From CAVQXR01 sp046330455 (lineage in GTDB: Bacteria > Actinomycetota > Thermoleophilia > Gaiellales > Gaiellaceae), in contig JAXLSU010000010.1 in NCBI GenBank assembly GCA_046330455.1, positions 1 through 64,000 on the forward strand: a DNA stretch of 64,000 nt, written 5' to 3'. The notes beneath the pieces are model-generated. The model saw only the letters and a list, made by a program, of their open reading frames with translations. It was not told where the DNA came from and did not search any database. Each line of letters opens with the position of its first letter. Within the stretch, counting starts at the first letter, position 1. Positions 36,115 to 44,759 of the stretch are shown here, in pieces. A program made the position numbers and the translations under genes.

Positions 36115-36530
36115 CGCTGCGACCCACCATGCGCCGGCGTGCCCGGCGTCTTCGCCTCGCCCTGGAAGTACACGGTGAGCGAGAGGGCGAGCTCGACGGA
36201 GTAGGCGGCCGCGTAGACGAGCGCTGCCGAGAGGGCGAGGGTCGGGTCGAACGACGCGACCACGATCGCAACGACCATCAGCACGATCCCGCGGCCCATC
36301 ATCCCGAAGGCAACCGGCCCCGAGCCGCGCAGGGTGGGGCTCCCGATCCCGCGCCGGCTCATGAGCAGGCCGGCCACGAGGCTGACCGCCCAGAAGGCAG
36401 CACCGAGCGCCCAGCCGGAGAGATCCCAGCCGGCCGCGAGGAACACCGGCAGCGCGAGAACGACGACGAGCCCTCCCGCGACCATCGGCAGGCGGCGATC
36501 GGGAAGCGGACGTGGTGTCATCAGGGGCAC
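36111..36530 (-). CDS. atpI: AtpI-like membrane protein
   Basis: A 139-residue hydrophobic protein with four predicted helices (about 17-32, 39-58, 73-92, 96-120), located directly before atpB as AtpI usually is. AtpI assists assembly of the c-ring. Sequence conservation is low and the call rests on topology and position. It overlaps atpB by ATGA. Confidence 0.75.
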   Translation of the reverse strand: MPLMTPRPLPDRRLPMVAGGLVVVLALPVFLAAGWDLSGWALGAAFWAVSLVAGLLMSRRGIGSPTLRGSGPVAFGMMGRGIVLMVVAIVVASFDPTLALSAALVYAAAYSVELALSLTVYFQGEAKTPGTPAHGGSQR

Positions 36531-36533
36531 GGC

Positions 36534-36746
36534 TCAGCCTCGATCCCGGTAGCGGAAGATCACGGCGCCGATCGAGGCCGGGATCCCGACGACCGCGCCG
36601 AGCGCGACACCGATGCCGACGTTGCCGGCCGCGGCTCCGATCGCTGCGCCGGCACCGATGCAGACACCGGCGACGCCGAGCACGTATCCACCCGCCGCGA
36701 GCAGGTCGGAGTCATCGTGTCGCGTCATGCCGTAGCCGGTGGTCAT
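36534..36746 (-). CDS. Small glycine-zipper membrane protein at the head of the atp cluster
   Basis: About 70 residues with two hydrophobic glycine/alanine-rich segments (AAGGYVLGVAGVCIGAGAAIGAA and VGIGVALGAVVGIPASIGAV). The position before atpI and the two-helix form resemble AtpZ/AtpQ-type proteins of other bacteria, but I see no decisive motif. Starts at 36746 or six codons later at 36728 are both possible. The gap upstream to 36863 has no obvious promoter. Confidence 0.55.
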   Translation of the reverse strand: MTTGYGMTRHDDSDLLAAGGYVLGVAGVCIGAGAAIGAAAGNVGIGVALGAVVGIPASIGAVIFRYRDRG

Positions 36747-36863
36747 GGAGGCCGCGGCCAGCTTACCAAGTCGGCCAGCTTGTGACAGGGACAAACCGTT
36801 CAACGGTGCGGAAAACCCGCACGAACCCGCCCACTTCGTGACGGAACGCTCCGGGCCGCCCGC

Positions 36864-37997
36864 TCAGGCGCTCTTGCGCTCACGCCGCTCGGCGGCCTCG
36901 TGGCGCCAGTTCGCCCACTGCCTGACCCTGTCGAGCTTCAGGATCTCGAGCAGCAGCACGATGTAGAGCGTCGCGCCGAGCGCCACCGCGGCGATCAGCG
37001 AGACGCCGACCGTCGGCCAGAGGTTCCACTGGCCGTGCGCCCGAAACGGGACGAAGCGGGTCGCGAGCGCCGCCCCGGCGAGAATCGCGCACCACGCCCA
37101 CAGGTAGAGCACGGCGCGGCGCTGCGAGAAGCCGATGTTCAGAAAGCGGTGATGCAGGTGCCAGCGATCCGCGCCGTACACCGGCAGGCGGTACTTGAGA
37201 CGCTTCGCGATCACGAACGACGTGTCGATGATCGGGATCGCGAGCGCGAGCAGCGGCACGAACAGGGCGACGGTCGCTGCGGTCTTCAGCAGCCCCTGGA
37301 TCGCGACCGCGGCGAGGGTGAACCCGAGCAGCGCCGCCCCGGAGTCCCCCATGAAGATGCGGGCCGGATAGAAGTTGTGGCGCAGGAACCCGAAGCAGGT
37401 TCCCGCCACGATCGCGGAGAGGACCGCCGCCTCGGGCTTGCCGAGCGAGAGCGCGATCACGGCGAACGTCGCGCCCGAGATCCCGCAGATCCCGGCCGCG
37501 AGGCCGTCGAGCCCGTCGACGAGGTTGACCATGTTCATGATCGCCACGATCCAGAGGATCGAGACCGTCCACGACAGCCAGAGGGGCAGCTCCTGCCGGC
37601 CGAGGAGCGGGAACGTGAACGCATTCAGCGAGACGCCGAATCCCACCGCAACCGCCGCTGCCCCGAACTGGCCGCTGAGCTTTCCCCACCAGGGAAGGCC
37701 CCTGAGATCGTCGACGAGCCCCACGGTCGTCGCGATCGCCGCCCCGACCAGGATGCCACGGTAGGGCCCGTCGAGCGGGAGGAACGCCACGGCCGGGATG
37801 AAGAACGCGAAGAACATCGCGACACCGCCGAGCCGCGGCACCGGCCACTTGTGGATGCGGCGGCCCTCGTCCGGCTCGTCGACCGCGCCGAGGATACGGG
37901 CCATCCTGCCGACCGCCGGGGTCAGGGCGAGCACGACGACGAGCGCGACGAGGAATCCCCAGAGGACGTCCTCGTGCTTCAGGAAGGTGTCGAGCAT
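36864..37997 (-). CDS. UDP-GlcNAc/MurNAc-type undecaprenyl-phosphate sugar-1-phosphate transferase (WecA/TagO-like)
   Basis: A 377-residue polytopic enzyme of the MraY/WecA family that begins lipid-linked polymer synthesis. Hallmarks are RRIHKWPVPRLGGVAMF, TVGLVDDLRGLPWWGKL with the metal-binding DD, MNMVNLVDGLDGLAAGI, FMGDSGAALLGF with the catalytic Asp, and the sugar-recognition loop ADRWHLHHRFLNIGF with the histidine cluster typical of WecA/TagO rather than MraY. About ten membrane helices are present. It would supply the lipid carrier used by the LCP ligase at 20153-22111. GGAGACCG precedes the ATG. Confidence 0.92.
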   Translation of the reverse strand: MLDTFLKHEDVLWGFLVALVVVLALTPAVGRMARILGAVDEPDEGRRIHKWPVPRLGGVAMFFAFFIPAVAFLPLDGPYRGILVGAAIATTVGLVDDLRGLPWWGKLSGQFGAAAVAVGFGVSLNAFTFPLLGRQELPLWLSWTVSILWIVAIMNMVNLVDGLDGLAAGICGISGATFAVIALSLGKPEAAVLSAIVAGTCFGFLRHNFYPARIFMGDSGAALLGFTLAAVAIQGLLKTAATVALFVPLLALAIPIIDTSFVIAKRLKYRLPVYGADRWHLHHRFLNIGFSQRRAVLYLWAWCAILAGAALATRFVPFRAHGQWNLWPTVGVSLIAAVALGATLYIVLLLEILKLDRVRQWANWRHEAAERRERKSA

Positions 37998-38127
37998 CGG
38001 TCTCCGTTCGCGACCCGCCGGCCGGGTGCGCTCCCGGCCGCTACAGCCTAGCTCCGCCGCCTGCGTGTTCGCGGCGTAGGCCGGAAACCCTGTCGCGCCC
38101 AGGGGTCGGCGCCACGACCACCACCCG

Positions 38128-38775
38128 TCATCTGGTCCCGTACAGGCGGTCGCCCGCGTCGCCGAGACCCGGCAGGATGAACCCGTGCTCGTTCAGCCCC
38201 CGGTCGACGGAGGCGACGACGATCGAGACCTCCGGATGGTCGCGATGCACCCGCTCGATCCCTTCCGGGGCCGCGATCAGCGAGACGATGCGCACGACCC
38301 GGGCGCCTGAGCGCTTGATGATCTCGACGGCTGCGGCGGTCGAGTTGCCCGTCGCCAGCATCGGGTCGAGAACGATGACCTCGCGCTCGGCGACGTCCGG
38401 AGGGAGCTTCACGTAGTACTCGACCGGCTGGAGGGTCTCCTCGTCCCGGTAGAGGCCGATGAAGCCGACCCTCGCGCCCGAGATCAGCGACAGGAAGCCG
38501 TCCAGCATCCCGATTCCGGCCCGCAGGATCGGGCAGACGGCCACCTTCTTCCCCGAGATCCGCTCGACCTCGGTCTCCTCGTTCGGCGTCCTGATCCGCA
38601 CCCGCTCGGTCTGGAGACCCTTCGTCGCCTCGTACGTGAGGAGCAGGGTGAGCTCGTCGACGAGCTGGCGGAACATCTGCGTCGTCGTCGTCTCGTCGCG
38701 CAGCAGCCCGAGCTTGTGACGGACGAGCGGGTGGTCGACGACGACTACCCGGGGCGTGCCGCCGTCGGCGCTCAC
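38128..38775 (-). CDS. upp: Uracil phosphoribosyltransferase
   Basis: Converts uracil and PRPP to UMP. The 215 residues show HPLVRHKLGLLRDETTTTQMFR, the PRPP loop VIVLDPMLATGNSTAAAVE (about 132-150), and the C-terminal uracil-binding GDAGDRLYGT. It overlaps glyA by four bases (ATGA). Confidence 0.97.
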   Translation of the reverse strand: MSADGGTPRVVVVDHPLVRHKLGLLRDETTTTQMFRQLVDELTLLLTYEATKGLQTERVRIRTPNEETEVERISGKKVAVCPILRAGIGMLDGFLSLISGARVGFIGLYRDEETLQPVEYYVKLPPDVAEREVIVLDPMLATGNSTAAAVEIIKRSGARVVRIVSLIAAPEGIERVHRDHPEVSIVVASVDRGLNEHGFILPGLGDAGDRLYGTR

Positions 38776-40064
38776 GACAGGTAGGTCGTGTACCCCTGGA
38801 ACCCGGGGTAGAGCGGCCGGCCGTCGCAGAGCGCCCGAACGCGGCTCCGGAGGGCCTCGAGGTCGGCGCCGTCGGCGAGCGCGTCGACGATGATCGCGCC
38901 GACCTCCGCCGTGTCGGCCTCGTCGAAGCCGCGCATCGTGATCGCAGGACTGCCGAGGCGGACGCCGGAGGCGACGGTCGGGGGGCGCTCGTCGAAGGGA
39001 ACCGTGTTCCGGTTCGTCGTGATCCGCACCTCGTGCAGGCGCTCCTCGGCCTCCTTCCCCGTCCAGTGCGAGCGGCGAAGGTCCATCTGGACGAGATGGG
39101 TGTCCGTTCCGCCCGTGAGCAGATCGATCCCGCCCGCCACGAGGCTCTCGGCGAGCGCGTCGGCGTTGGCCCGGACCTGCGCCTGGTAGGCGCGGAACGC
39201 ATCGGTCGCGGCGATCGCGAAGCAGGTCGCCTTGGCGGCGATCGTGTGCTCGAGCGGCCCACCCTGCATGCCCGGGAAGACCGCCCGATCGACCGCCTTC
39301 GCGTGCTCCTCCCGGCAGAGGATGAACCCTGCCCTCGGTCCGGCGAGCGTCTTGTGGGTGGTCGAGGTCACGAAGTCGCAGTGCGGCACCGGGTTCGGGT
39401 GGAGCCCCGCAGCGACGAGCCCGGAGAAGTGCGCCATGTCACAGAGGAGCAGCGCTCCGACCTCGTCTGCGAGCTCCCGGAACCGGTCGGCCTCGATCGC
39501 CCGCGGGTAGGCGGAGGCGCCGCAGACGATCAGCTTCGGTCGGTGCTCCGTCGCCTGCCGGCGCACCTCGTCGAAGTCGATGAGACCCGACTCGCGCTCG
39601 ACGCCGTAGAAGACGACGTCGTAGAGGTGTCCCGAGAAGTTGACGCGGTGGCCGTGCGTCAGGTGGCCGCCGTGGTCGAGCCGCATCGCGAGGATCGTGT
39701 CGCCGGGCTCGAGCGCTGCAAAGTAGACGGCCATGTTCGTCTGCGACCCCGCATGCGGCTGCACGTTCGCGTGCTCGGCGCCGAAGAGGGCCTTCGCCCG
39801 CGCGATCGCGAGACGCTCGATGTCGTCGACGACCTCGCAGCCGCCGTAGTAGCGGTGGGAGGGATACCCCTCCGCGTACTTGTTCGTGGGCACCGATCCG
39901 ACGGCCTCGAGGACCGAGGGCCACGTGAAGTTCTCCGATGCGATCAGCTCGATCTGACCGCGCTGGCGGTCGAGCTCACGGCCGATCAGCTCGGCGATCT
40001 CCGGATCGATCTCCGCGAGGCCGGCCGAGCGCAGCTGCTCCAGGGGAAGCGTCGTCGTCACCAT
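38772..40064 (-). CDS. glyA: Serine hydroxymethyltransferase
   Basis: PLP enzyme interconverting serine and glycine with tetrahydrofolate. The 430 residues include IELIASENFTWPSVLEAVGS, NVQPHAGSQTNMAVYFA, CDMAHFSGLVAAG and the PLP lysine in VTSTTHKTLAGPRAGFILC (about residue 237). Translation appears leaderless, since TAGCAT lies six bases before ATG. It is coupled to upp downstream, a one-carbon and pyrimidine pairing seen in other bacteria. Confidence 0.98.
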   Translation of the reverse strand: MVTTTLPLEQLRSAGLAEIDPEIAELIGRELDRQRGQIELIASENFTWPSVLEAVGSVPTNKYAEGYPSHRYYGGCEVVDDIERLAIARAKALFGAEHANVQPHAGSQTNMAVYFAALEPGDTILAMRLDHGGHLTHGHRVNFSGHLYDVVFYGVERESGLIDFDEVRRQATEHRPKLIVCGASAYPRAIEADRFRELADEVGALLLCDMAHFSGLVAAGLHPNPVPHCDFVTSTTHKTLAGPRAGFILCREEHAKAVDRAVFPGMQGGPLEHTIAAKATCFAIAATDAFRAYQAQVRANADALAESLVAGGIDLLTGGTDTHLVQMDLRRSHWTGKEAEERLHEVRITTNRNTVPFDERPPTVASGVRLGSPAITMRGFDEADTAEVGAIIVDALADGADLEALRSRVRALCDGRPLYPGFQGYTTYLS

Positions 40065-40070
40065 GTCCGC

Positions 40071-40076
40071 ATGCTA
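40071..40076 (-). promoter_or_regulatory. TAGCAT -10 box of glyA
   Basis: TAGCAT lies exactly six bases before the glyA ATG with no Shine-Dalgarno sequence, the same arrangement as at smpB and prfB. A -35 element is not evident. Confidence 0.4.
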
Positions 40077-40098
40077 CTCGGGGGCGGGCCGGCCCCGA

Positions 40099-40704
40099 TC
40101 AGGCGAGCGCCGCGCGGGCGCGCTCGAGGGCCTCCGCGGCCGGGACTGCGCCCTCGCGGAGCACGAGCGGCTCGGCTCCCGTGAGGTCGAGCACGGTCGA
40201 CGGAACGCCGGGCAGCTCGCCGGCGTCGATCGCCGCCCCGGCGGCGGAGCGGAGCTCCTCGGCAACGTCCTCCAGCCGCCGCGGATCGGGCCCGCCGTGG
40301 AGGTTCGCGCTCGTCGAGCACACGACTCCTGCCCGCTCGACGACGGCGCGGGCCTCCCCGGACAGGGACGGGACACGGATGCCGATCGAGGTCGCACCCG
40401 GCGGGCAGAGCCAGCGAAACCGCTGCGACGGGTTCGGCAAGACGAGCGTGAACGGGCCCGGCAGCAGCGCCCGGGCCGCAACGGCCGCACGGCCGCGAAG
40501 CTCGGGGACCGCGTCGAGGATCGACTCGAGCTCGCACGAGAGCAACGCCATCGGCATCCCCGCCGGCCGTCCCTTGAGCCGCGCGAGCGCGAGCGCAGGC
40601 GCCTCGCGGTAGCCATCGGCAACGATCCCGTAGACCGTATCTGTTGGCAGCACGACCGCCGCCCCGTCCTTCAGGGCGGCGACCGCCTCGGCCACGCTGC
40701 TCAC
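40099..40704 (-). CDS. tsaC: L-threonylcarbamoyladenylate synthase (TsaC/Sua5/YrdC family)
   Basis: Makes the activated threonylcarbamoyl group for t6A in ANN-decoding tRNAs. The 201-residue form begins with SSVAEAVAALKDGAAVVLPT and TDTVYGIVADG, then RLKGRPAGMPMALLSCELES, PGPFTLVLP and CSTSANLHGGPDP, all family motifs. Without a C-terminal Sua5 domain it is the TsaC form. I chose GTG at 40704, 20 bases after the prmC stop. A longer frame overlapping prmC is not supported. Confidence 0.92.
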   Translation of the reverse strand: MSSVAEAVAALKDGAAVVLPTDTVYGIVADGYREAPALALARLKGRPAGMPMALLSCELESILDAVPELRGRAAVAARALLPGPFTLVLPNPSQRFRWLCPPGATSIGIRVPSLSGEARAVVERAGVVCSTSANLHGGPDPRRLEDVAEELRSAAGAAIDAGELPGVPSTVLDLTGAEPLVLREGAVPAAEALERARAALA

Positions 40705-40723
40705 GTCGCGGGTGACGGGCCGG

Positions 40724-41554
40724 TCAGGGAAGCCGCCCTTCGACGACCCGCGGACGTCCGGCGAGATCGGGGTGGATCGCCACCTCCTCGTACCCGAGCG
40801 CCCGCAGCTCGGCGCCGACATCGGCTGCCCGGTACTCGCTCGACTCGAGCAGGAGCCACCCTCCCGGCCGGAGCACCTGGAGGGCCCGCCGGGCGATCGC
40901 GTCGGTCTGTCCGAGGCCCACCACGGCCTCGCGCGGCTCGTACTGGGAGACCTCGGGCTCGAGCCGGTCGACCTCCTCGGGGAGCACGTACGGCGGGTTC
41001 GAGACGACGAGGTGGAACGGGCCGCGCACGCCGGCGACGAGGTGTCCCAGCACGAGCTCGACCCGGCCTTCGAGCCCCGTCCGCGAGCGGTTCTCGGCCG
41101 CGACCGCGAGCGCGTCCGCGGAGATGTCCGTGGCGACGACCCGTGCCCCGGGGTGCTCGCTCGCGACCGACAGGGCGATCGCGCCCGACCCCGTGCCGAT
41201 GTCGAGGACGAGCGGCTCGTCGAGCTGCTCGATGTGAGCGAGCACGCGCTCCACGACGGCCTCGGTCTCGGGCCGGGGCACGAGCACCTGCGGTCCCACC
41301 GCGAGCGTCAGGCCCCGGAAGCCCCACTCGCCCAGGATGTAGGCGAGGGGCTCCCGTCGTGCCCGACGGGCGACGAGCGCCTCGAAGACCGCCTCCTCGG
41401 CCGTCGACAGCACCCGGCCCCGGTCGGCATAGAGGTCTGTCCGTCCGGTCCCGAGCGCGTGGCCGAGCAGCAGCTCGGCATCGATGTGCGGAGAGGCGCA
41501 GCCGGCGGCCTTCAGCTGCGCCCCGGCGCCCTGCAGCGCCTCGCCGACGTTCAC
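40724..41554 (-). CDS. prmC: Release factor glutamine methyltransferase
   Basis: Methylates the GGQ glutamine of RF1 and RF2, both encoded in this window. The 276 residues have the N-terminal helical domain, PLAYILGEWGFRGL, the SAM motif VLDIGTGSGAIALSVA (about 116-131) and the substrate motif VVSNPPYVLP (about 183-192). It overlaps prfA by four bases, so the modifying enzyme is coupled to one of its substrates. Confidence 0.97.
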   Translation of the reverse strand: MNVGEALQGAGAQLKAAGCASPHIDAELLLGHALGTGRTDLYADRGRVLSTAEEAVFEALVARRARREPLAYILGEWGFRGLTLAVGPQVLVPRPETEAVVERVLAHIEQLDEPLVLDIGTGSGAIALSVASEHPGARVVATDISADALAVAAENRSRTGLEGRVELVLGHLVAGVRGPFHLVVSNPPYVLPEEVDRLEPEVSQYEPREAVVGLGQTDAIARRALQVLRPGGWLLLESSEYRAADVGAELRALGYEEVAIHPDLAGRPRVVEGRLP

Positions 41555-42603
41555 GCGGCGGCTCCGGCCTCGAGCGCGCGACGGCGGTCCTCGGCCGCGA
41601 GCGCCTCGGTGAACTCGTCGAGCTCACCCTCGAGAACCTGGTCGAGCCGGTGGACCGTGAGCTTGATCCGGTGATCCGTGACCCGGTTCTCGGGGTAGTT
41701 GTACGTGCGGATCTTCTCGGAGCGCTCACCGGTGCCGATCTGCGCGCGCCGGGCCTGCGAGAGCTCCGCGCGCTGCCGCTCGAGCTCGCGCTCGTACAGA
41801 CGTGCGCGCAGGACGCGCAGCGCCTTCTCCCTGTTCTGGTGCTGCGACTTCTCGTCCTGCATCGCGACCACGATCCCCGTCGGTACATGCGTGATCCGCA
41901 CGGCGGAGTCGGTCGTGTTGACGCTCTGCCCGCCGGGCCCGGTCGATCGGTAGACATCGATCTTCAGCTCGTTCGGATCGACGTGGACGGCGACGTCCTC
42001 GACCTCGGGCATCACGGCGACGGTGGCCGTCGAGGTGTGGATTCGACCCTGCGACTCCGTGACGGGCACACGCTGGACGCGGTGCGTCCCGCCCTCCCAC
42101 TTGAACACGGAGTAGGCACCCTCTCCCTTGACCGCGAACGTCACCTCCTTGAAGCCGCCAGGCTCCGCCGGGCTCGCTCCGAGGGTCTCGGTCGCGAATC
42201 CCAGGCGCTCGGCCAGCCGGCTCAGCATCCGGTACAGATCGCCCGCCCAGATCGCGGCCTCGTCGCCGCCGACGCCCTGGCGGATCTCGACGATCACGTC
42301 CCTGTCGTCGTTCGGGTCGCGCTCGACGAGCGCCAGCTTGAGGTCGCCCTCGAGCCGCTCGGCCTCGAGGCGGTACTCCTCGGCCAGCACGGCGAGCTCG
42401 GGATCGTTGCGCGCGTCCTCGTGGTCTCGCCGGGCCTGGAGCCACTCCTGGGAGAGCTTGTACGGGCCCTCGAGCTCCTTCAGACGCCGGCCGGCGGCGG
42501 CCGCCTTCACCCTGTCGGAGAAGACCGCAGGGTCGCTCATCTGCTCCTGCGCCTCCGCGTAGGATCGTTCGAGCTCCTCGACGAGCCTGTCCAGCGCCGC
42601 CAT
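41551..42603 (-). CDS. prfA: Peptide chain release factor 1
   Basis: Terminates at UAA and UAG. The 350-residue protein has the PVT anticodon-mimic tripeptide (RVQRVPVTESQGRIHTS) and the catalytic GGQ (GPGGQSVNTTDSAVRITH). ATG at 42603 begins MAALDRLVEELERSY. TACAAT lies nine bases upstream, so the leader is very short. The 448-base gap on its upstream side is filled with repeats. Confidence 0.97.
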   Translation of the reverse strand: MAALDRLVEELERSYAEAQEQMSDPAVFSDRVKAAAAGRRLKELEGPYKLSQEWLQARRDHEDARNDPELAVLAEEYRLEAERLEGDLKLALVERDPNDDRDVIVEIRQGVGGDEAAIWAGDLYRMLSRLAERLGFATETLGASPAEPGGFKEVTFAVKGEGAYSVFKWEGGTHRVQRVPVTESQGRIHTSTATVAVMPEVEDVAVHVDPNELKIDVYRSTGPGGQSVNTTDSAVRITHVPTGIVVAMQDEKSQHQNREKALRVLRARLYERELERQRAELSQARRAQIGTGERSEKIRTYNYPENRVTDHRIKLTVHRLDQVLEGELDEFTEALAAEDRRRALEAGAAA

Positions 42604-42753
42604 GAGCGGCCCATTGTAGGCGTGCCCGCCCCCGGCGGCCCGCCGGCCGGGCCCTGCTCCAGTCAGCACCGGGCCGCCGCAACGAGGAATCTGGTGGGGG
42701 CGGGATCATTCGCCCGGGCCGGCCCGGACGCACCGCGCGAAACCCTGCCGGGC

Positions 42754-42869
42754 CGTAGGGGCGGGATCTGGCCGCGAACCGTCGAGCCGGGTCCGGGACG
42801 CCACAGAGGGATCCGTCGTAGGGGCGGGATCTCATCCCGCCCGGGCCGGATGAGATCCGGCCCCTACAC
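42754..42869. repeat. Family A repeat cluster with a back-to-back inverted pair
   Basis: A partial copy at 42754-42770 precedes two complete copies in opposite orientation that touch each other (42817-42843 and 42842-42869). Together the two form a near-perfect 51-base palindrome. The right copy has GGGCC where the left has GGGCG, with the matching change on the other arm, so hairpin pairing is kept. This lies in the non-coding gap between prfA and the OsmC-like gene; no gene is seen at 42604-43051. Confidence 0.82.
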
Positions 42870-42892
42870 CCGAGACCTCGGGCCGGGCCAAG

Positions 42893-43070
42893 ACCGTGAC
42901 CGCCGGGCTTCGCCCGGCTCCGCTACGCGAGGTCGCGAACGGCCGAGCCGTTCGCTTCGGCCGCGACGGCTCCGGCTCGCTACGCGAGCCTATTGCGACC
43001 CTCCGGGCCGCGGAACTTCGCGCCCGGCTTCGCCGGCCGCTGCGCGGCTCGCTACGCGAGCCTTGCGGTA
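42893..43070. repeat. Family B hairpin string
   Basis: A run of GC-rich palindromes: GCCGGGC-TTCG-CCCGGC, GCGAACGGC-CGA-GCCGTTCGC, GGCTCGC-TAC-GCGAGCC (twice) and GCCCGGC-TTC-GCCGG. They resemble the units beside smpB, the M23/lysyl-oxidase pair and the crotonase in order and loop type. The last hairpin contains the stop codon of the OsmC-like gene (43054-43052). Confidence 0.75.
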
Positions 43071-43477
43071 TGGGTGACCTTGACCCCGGCGAGCGCCTGC
43101 GAGACCGGGCAGCCGGCGGCAGCGGCAGCGGCAGCCTCCTCGAACGCCGCCTGGTCGATCCCGGGCACGCGGCCCTGCACGTCGAGGTGGCTGCCCGTGA
43201 TCCCCTCGCCGGGCTGGAAGCCGACCGTCGCGGTCACGTCGAGCCGCTCGGGCGCATTGCCCGCCTGGGCCAGGCCGTGCGCGAGCGCCATCGAGTAGCA
43301 GGCGGCGTGGGCAGCTGCGATCAGCTCCTCCGGGCTCGTGGCCTCGGTTCCCTGCTCGGCGCGCTTCGGCCACGTGACACCGAGCTCCGTGAGCGCTCCG
43401 CTGGCACCGCTGACCGTGCCGTCGCCTTCCATGAGACTGCCGCGCCAGACCGCGCTCGCCTTCTTCTCGACCGCCAT
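43052..43477 (-). CDS. OsmC/Ohr-family peroxiredoxin-like protein
   Basis: A 141-residue OsmC-type protein that reduces organic hydroperoxides through two cysteines. Both are present: Cys in AAHAACYSMALAHGL (about residue 60) and Cys in AAAGCPVSQAL (about residue 122). A catalytic Arg is plausible in VWRGSLMEGDG. It resembles the OsmC subgroup more than Ohr. GAGAGGAGCAC precedes the ATG. The stop lies in a family B hairpin. Confidence 0.93.
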   Translation of the reverse strand: MAVEKKASAVWRGSLMEGDGTVSGASGALTELGVTWPKRAEQGTEATSPEELIAAAHAACYSMALAHGLAQAGNAPERLDVTATVGFQPGEGITGSHLDVQGRVPGIDQAAFEEAAAAAAAGCPVSQALAGVKVTHTARLA

Positions 43478-43502
43478 GTGCGTGCTCCTCTCGTTTCGGC
43501 CC

Positions 43503-44423
43503 TCAGGCCATGACCTCGACCTTGCGCTCCTCGGGCTTCAGCCGCCCTTCGACCCGCAGCACCTCCCGGAGCGCCTGAATCGAGACCTCGATCTGGTCGA
43601 GCGAGGGCTGTCGCGTCGTCAGGCGCTGGAGCCAGAGGCCGGGCGCGAGAATCGTCCGCAGCACCGGGTTGTGCGGGTGCCGACCGGCGAACCGGATCAC
43701 CTCGTACGCGAGGCCCGCGATCAGCGGCAGCGCGAGGATCCGCGACAGGATCAGCCAGTACCACTCCGGCTTCCCGAAGAACGCGAAGACGAAGATCGCG
43801 ATCACCATCACGTAGAGCAGGAACGCCGTTCCGCAGCGGACGTGGATCAGGCTGTGCCGCTGGACGACCTCGGGCTCGAGCGGATCGCCGGCCTCGTAGG
43901 CGTTGATCGCCTTGTGCTCGGCGGCGTGGTACTGGAAGACCCGCCGCAGCTCGGGCCAGAGCGAGACGAGCACGAGGTAGGCAATGAAGACCGAGACGCG
44001 GATGACGCCCTCGACGATCACGAACCACGTCGAGCTCTCGATCGGAAGCCAGTTCGTGATCAGCGCCGGAGAGACCTTGAACAGCATGATCGCGAAGCCG
44101 ATCGCGATCGCAAAGGCGAAGATCAGCTGGGTGCGCGAGAGCTCGGCGCCCGTCTCCTCCCCGTCCTCTCCCTGCTCGCCCTGAGCCGCGTAGTGGGCCG
44201 AGAGCGCGAGCGCCCGGAAGCCGATCGCGAGCGACTCCCCGAGGGCGACGACGCCGCGGACGACCGGGATGCGGGTCCACGGGTGGCGAACGAGGACCGA
44301 GGAGATCGGCTGGTTGTGCTCGGCGATCTCTCCGTTCGGCTTCCTGACCGCGAGCGCCCAGGCCGAGGGGCCGCGCATCATCACGCCCTCGAGGACCGCC
44401 TGCCCTCCGATCGGCGCGCTCAT
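43503..44423 (-). CDS. DUF1385 family membrane protein
   Basis: A 306-residue protein with the diagnostic N-terminus IGGQAVLEGVMMRGPSAWAL, three to five membrane helices (about 105-125, 140-165, 205-250) and the histidine-containing EYHAAEHKAINAYEAGD-type segment (FQYHAAEHKAINAYE, about 170-184) that suggests metal binding. The function of the family is not established. The order rpmE, DUF1385, prfA, prmC is widely conserved; here an OsmC-like gene has slipped in between. Confidence 0.93.
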   Translation of the reverse strand: MSAPIGGQAVLEGVMMRGPSAWALAVRKPNGEIAEHNQPISSVLVRHPWTRIPVVRGVVALGESLAIGFRALALSAHYAAQGEQGEDGEETGAELSRTQLIFAFAIAIGFAIMLFKVSPALITNWLPIESSTWFVIVEGVIRVSVFIAYLVLVSLWPELRRVFQYHAAEHKAINAYEAGDPLEPEVVQRHSLIHVRCGTAFLLYVMVIAIFVFAFFGKPEWYWLILSRILALPLIAGLAYEVIRFAGRHPHNPVLRTILAPGLWLQRLTTRQPSLDQIEVSIQALREVLRVEGRLKPEERKVEVMA

Positions 44424-44442
44424 CTGGGCCGGTGCCCCGGGC

Positions 44443-44670
44443 TCAGGCGCCCGAGGCCCGCTGCGCCTTCTGGGCCTTCTCGAGCTTGCGCTGGAAGCGC
44501 TCGACCCGGCCGCCGGTGTCGACGAGCTTCTGCTTGCCCGTATAGAAGGGATGGCAGGCCGAGCAGATCTCGACGTGGAGATCCGATTTCGTCGAGCGGG
44601 TCGTGAACGTGTTGCCGCACGAGCAGCGGACAGTTGCGAGCCCGTACTCCGGGTGGATGTCCGTCTTCAT
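44443..44670 (-). CDS. rpmE: 50S ribosomal protein L31, zinc form
   Basis: A 75-residue L31 of the zinc-binding type: MKTDIHPEYGLATVRCSCGN, then CSACHPFYTGKQKLVDTGGR, giving the C-x-C and C-x2-C ligands. The basic tail (VERFQRKLEKAQKAQRAS) is typical. TATTCT lies nine bases before the ATG. Confidence 0.97.
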   Translation of the reverse strand: MKTDIHPEYGLATVRCSCGNTFTTRSTKSDLHVEICSACHPFYTGKQKLVDTGGRVERFQRKLEKAQKAQRASGA

Positions 44671-44759
44671 CGTCAACCGAGAATACCAGACGCCCCCTCG
44701 GCGCCCGGGTCGCGAGAACCCCGCGGCCGCCGCCGAGCGGGGAGCGGCCTCCTCGCGCC

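Noticed and set aside
42754..43070. CRISPR-like array
   Set aside because: Repeats are palindromic, of unequal spacing and orientation, with no regular unique spacers and no cas genes.
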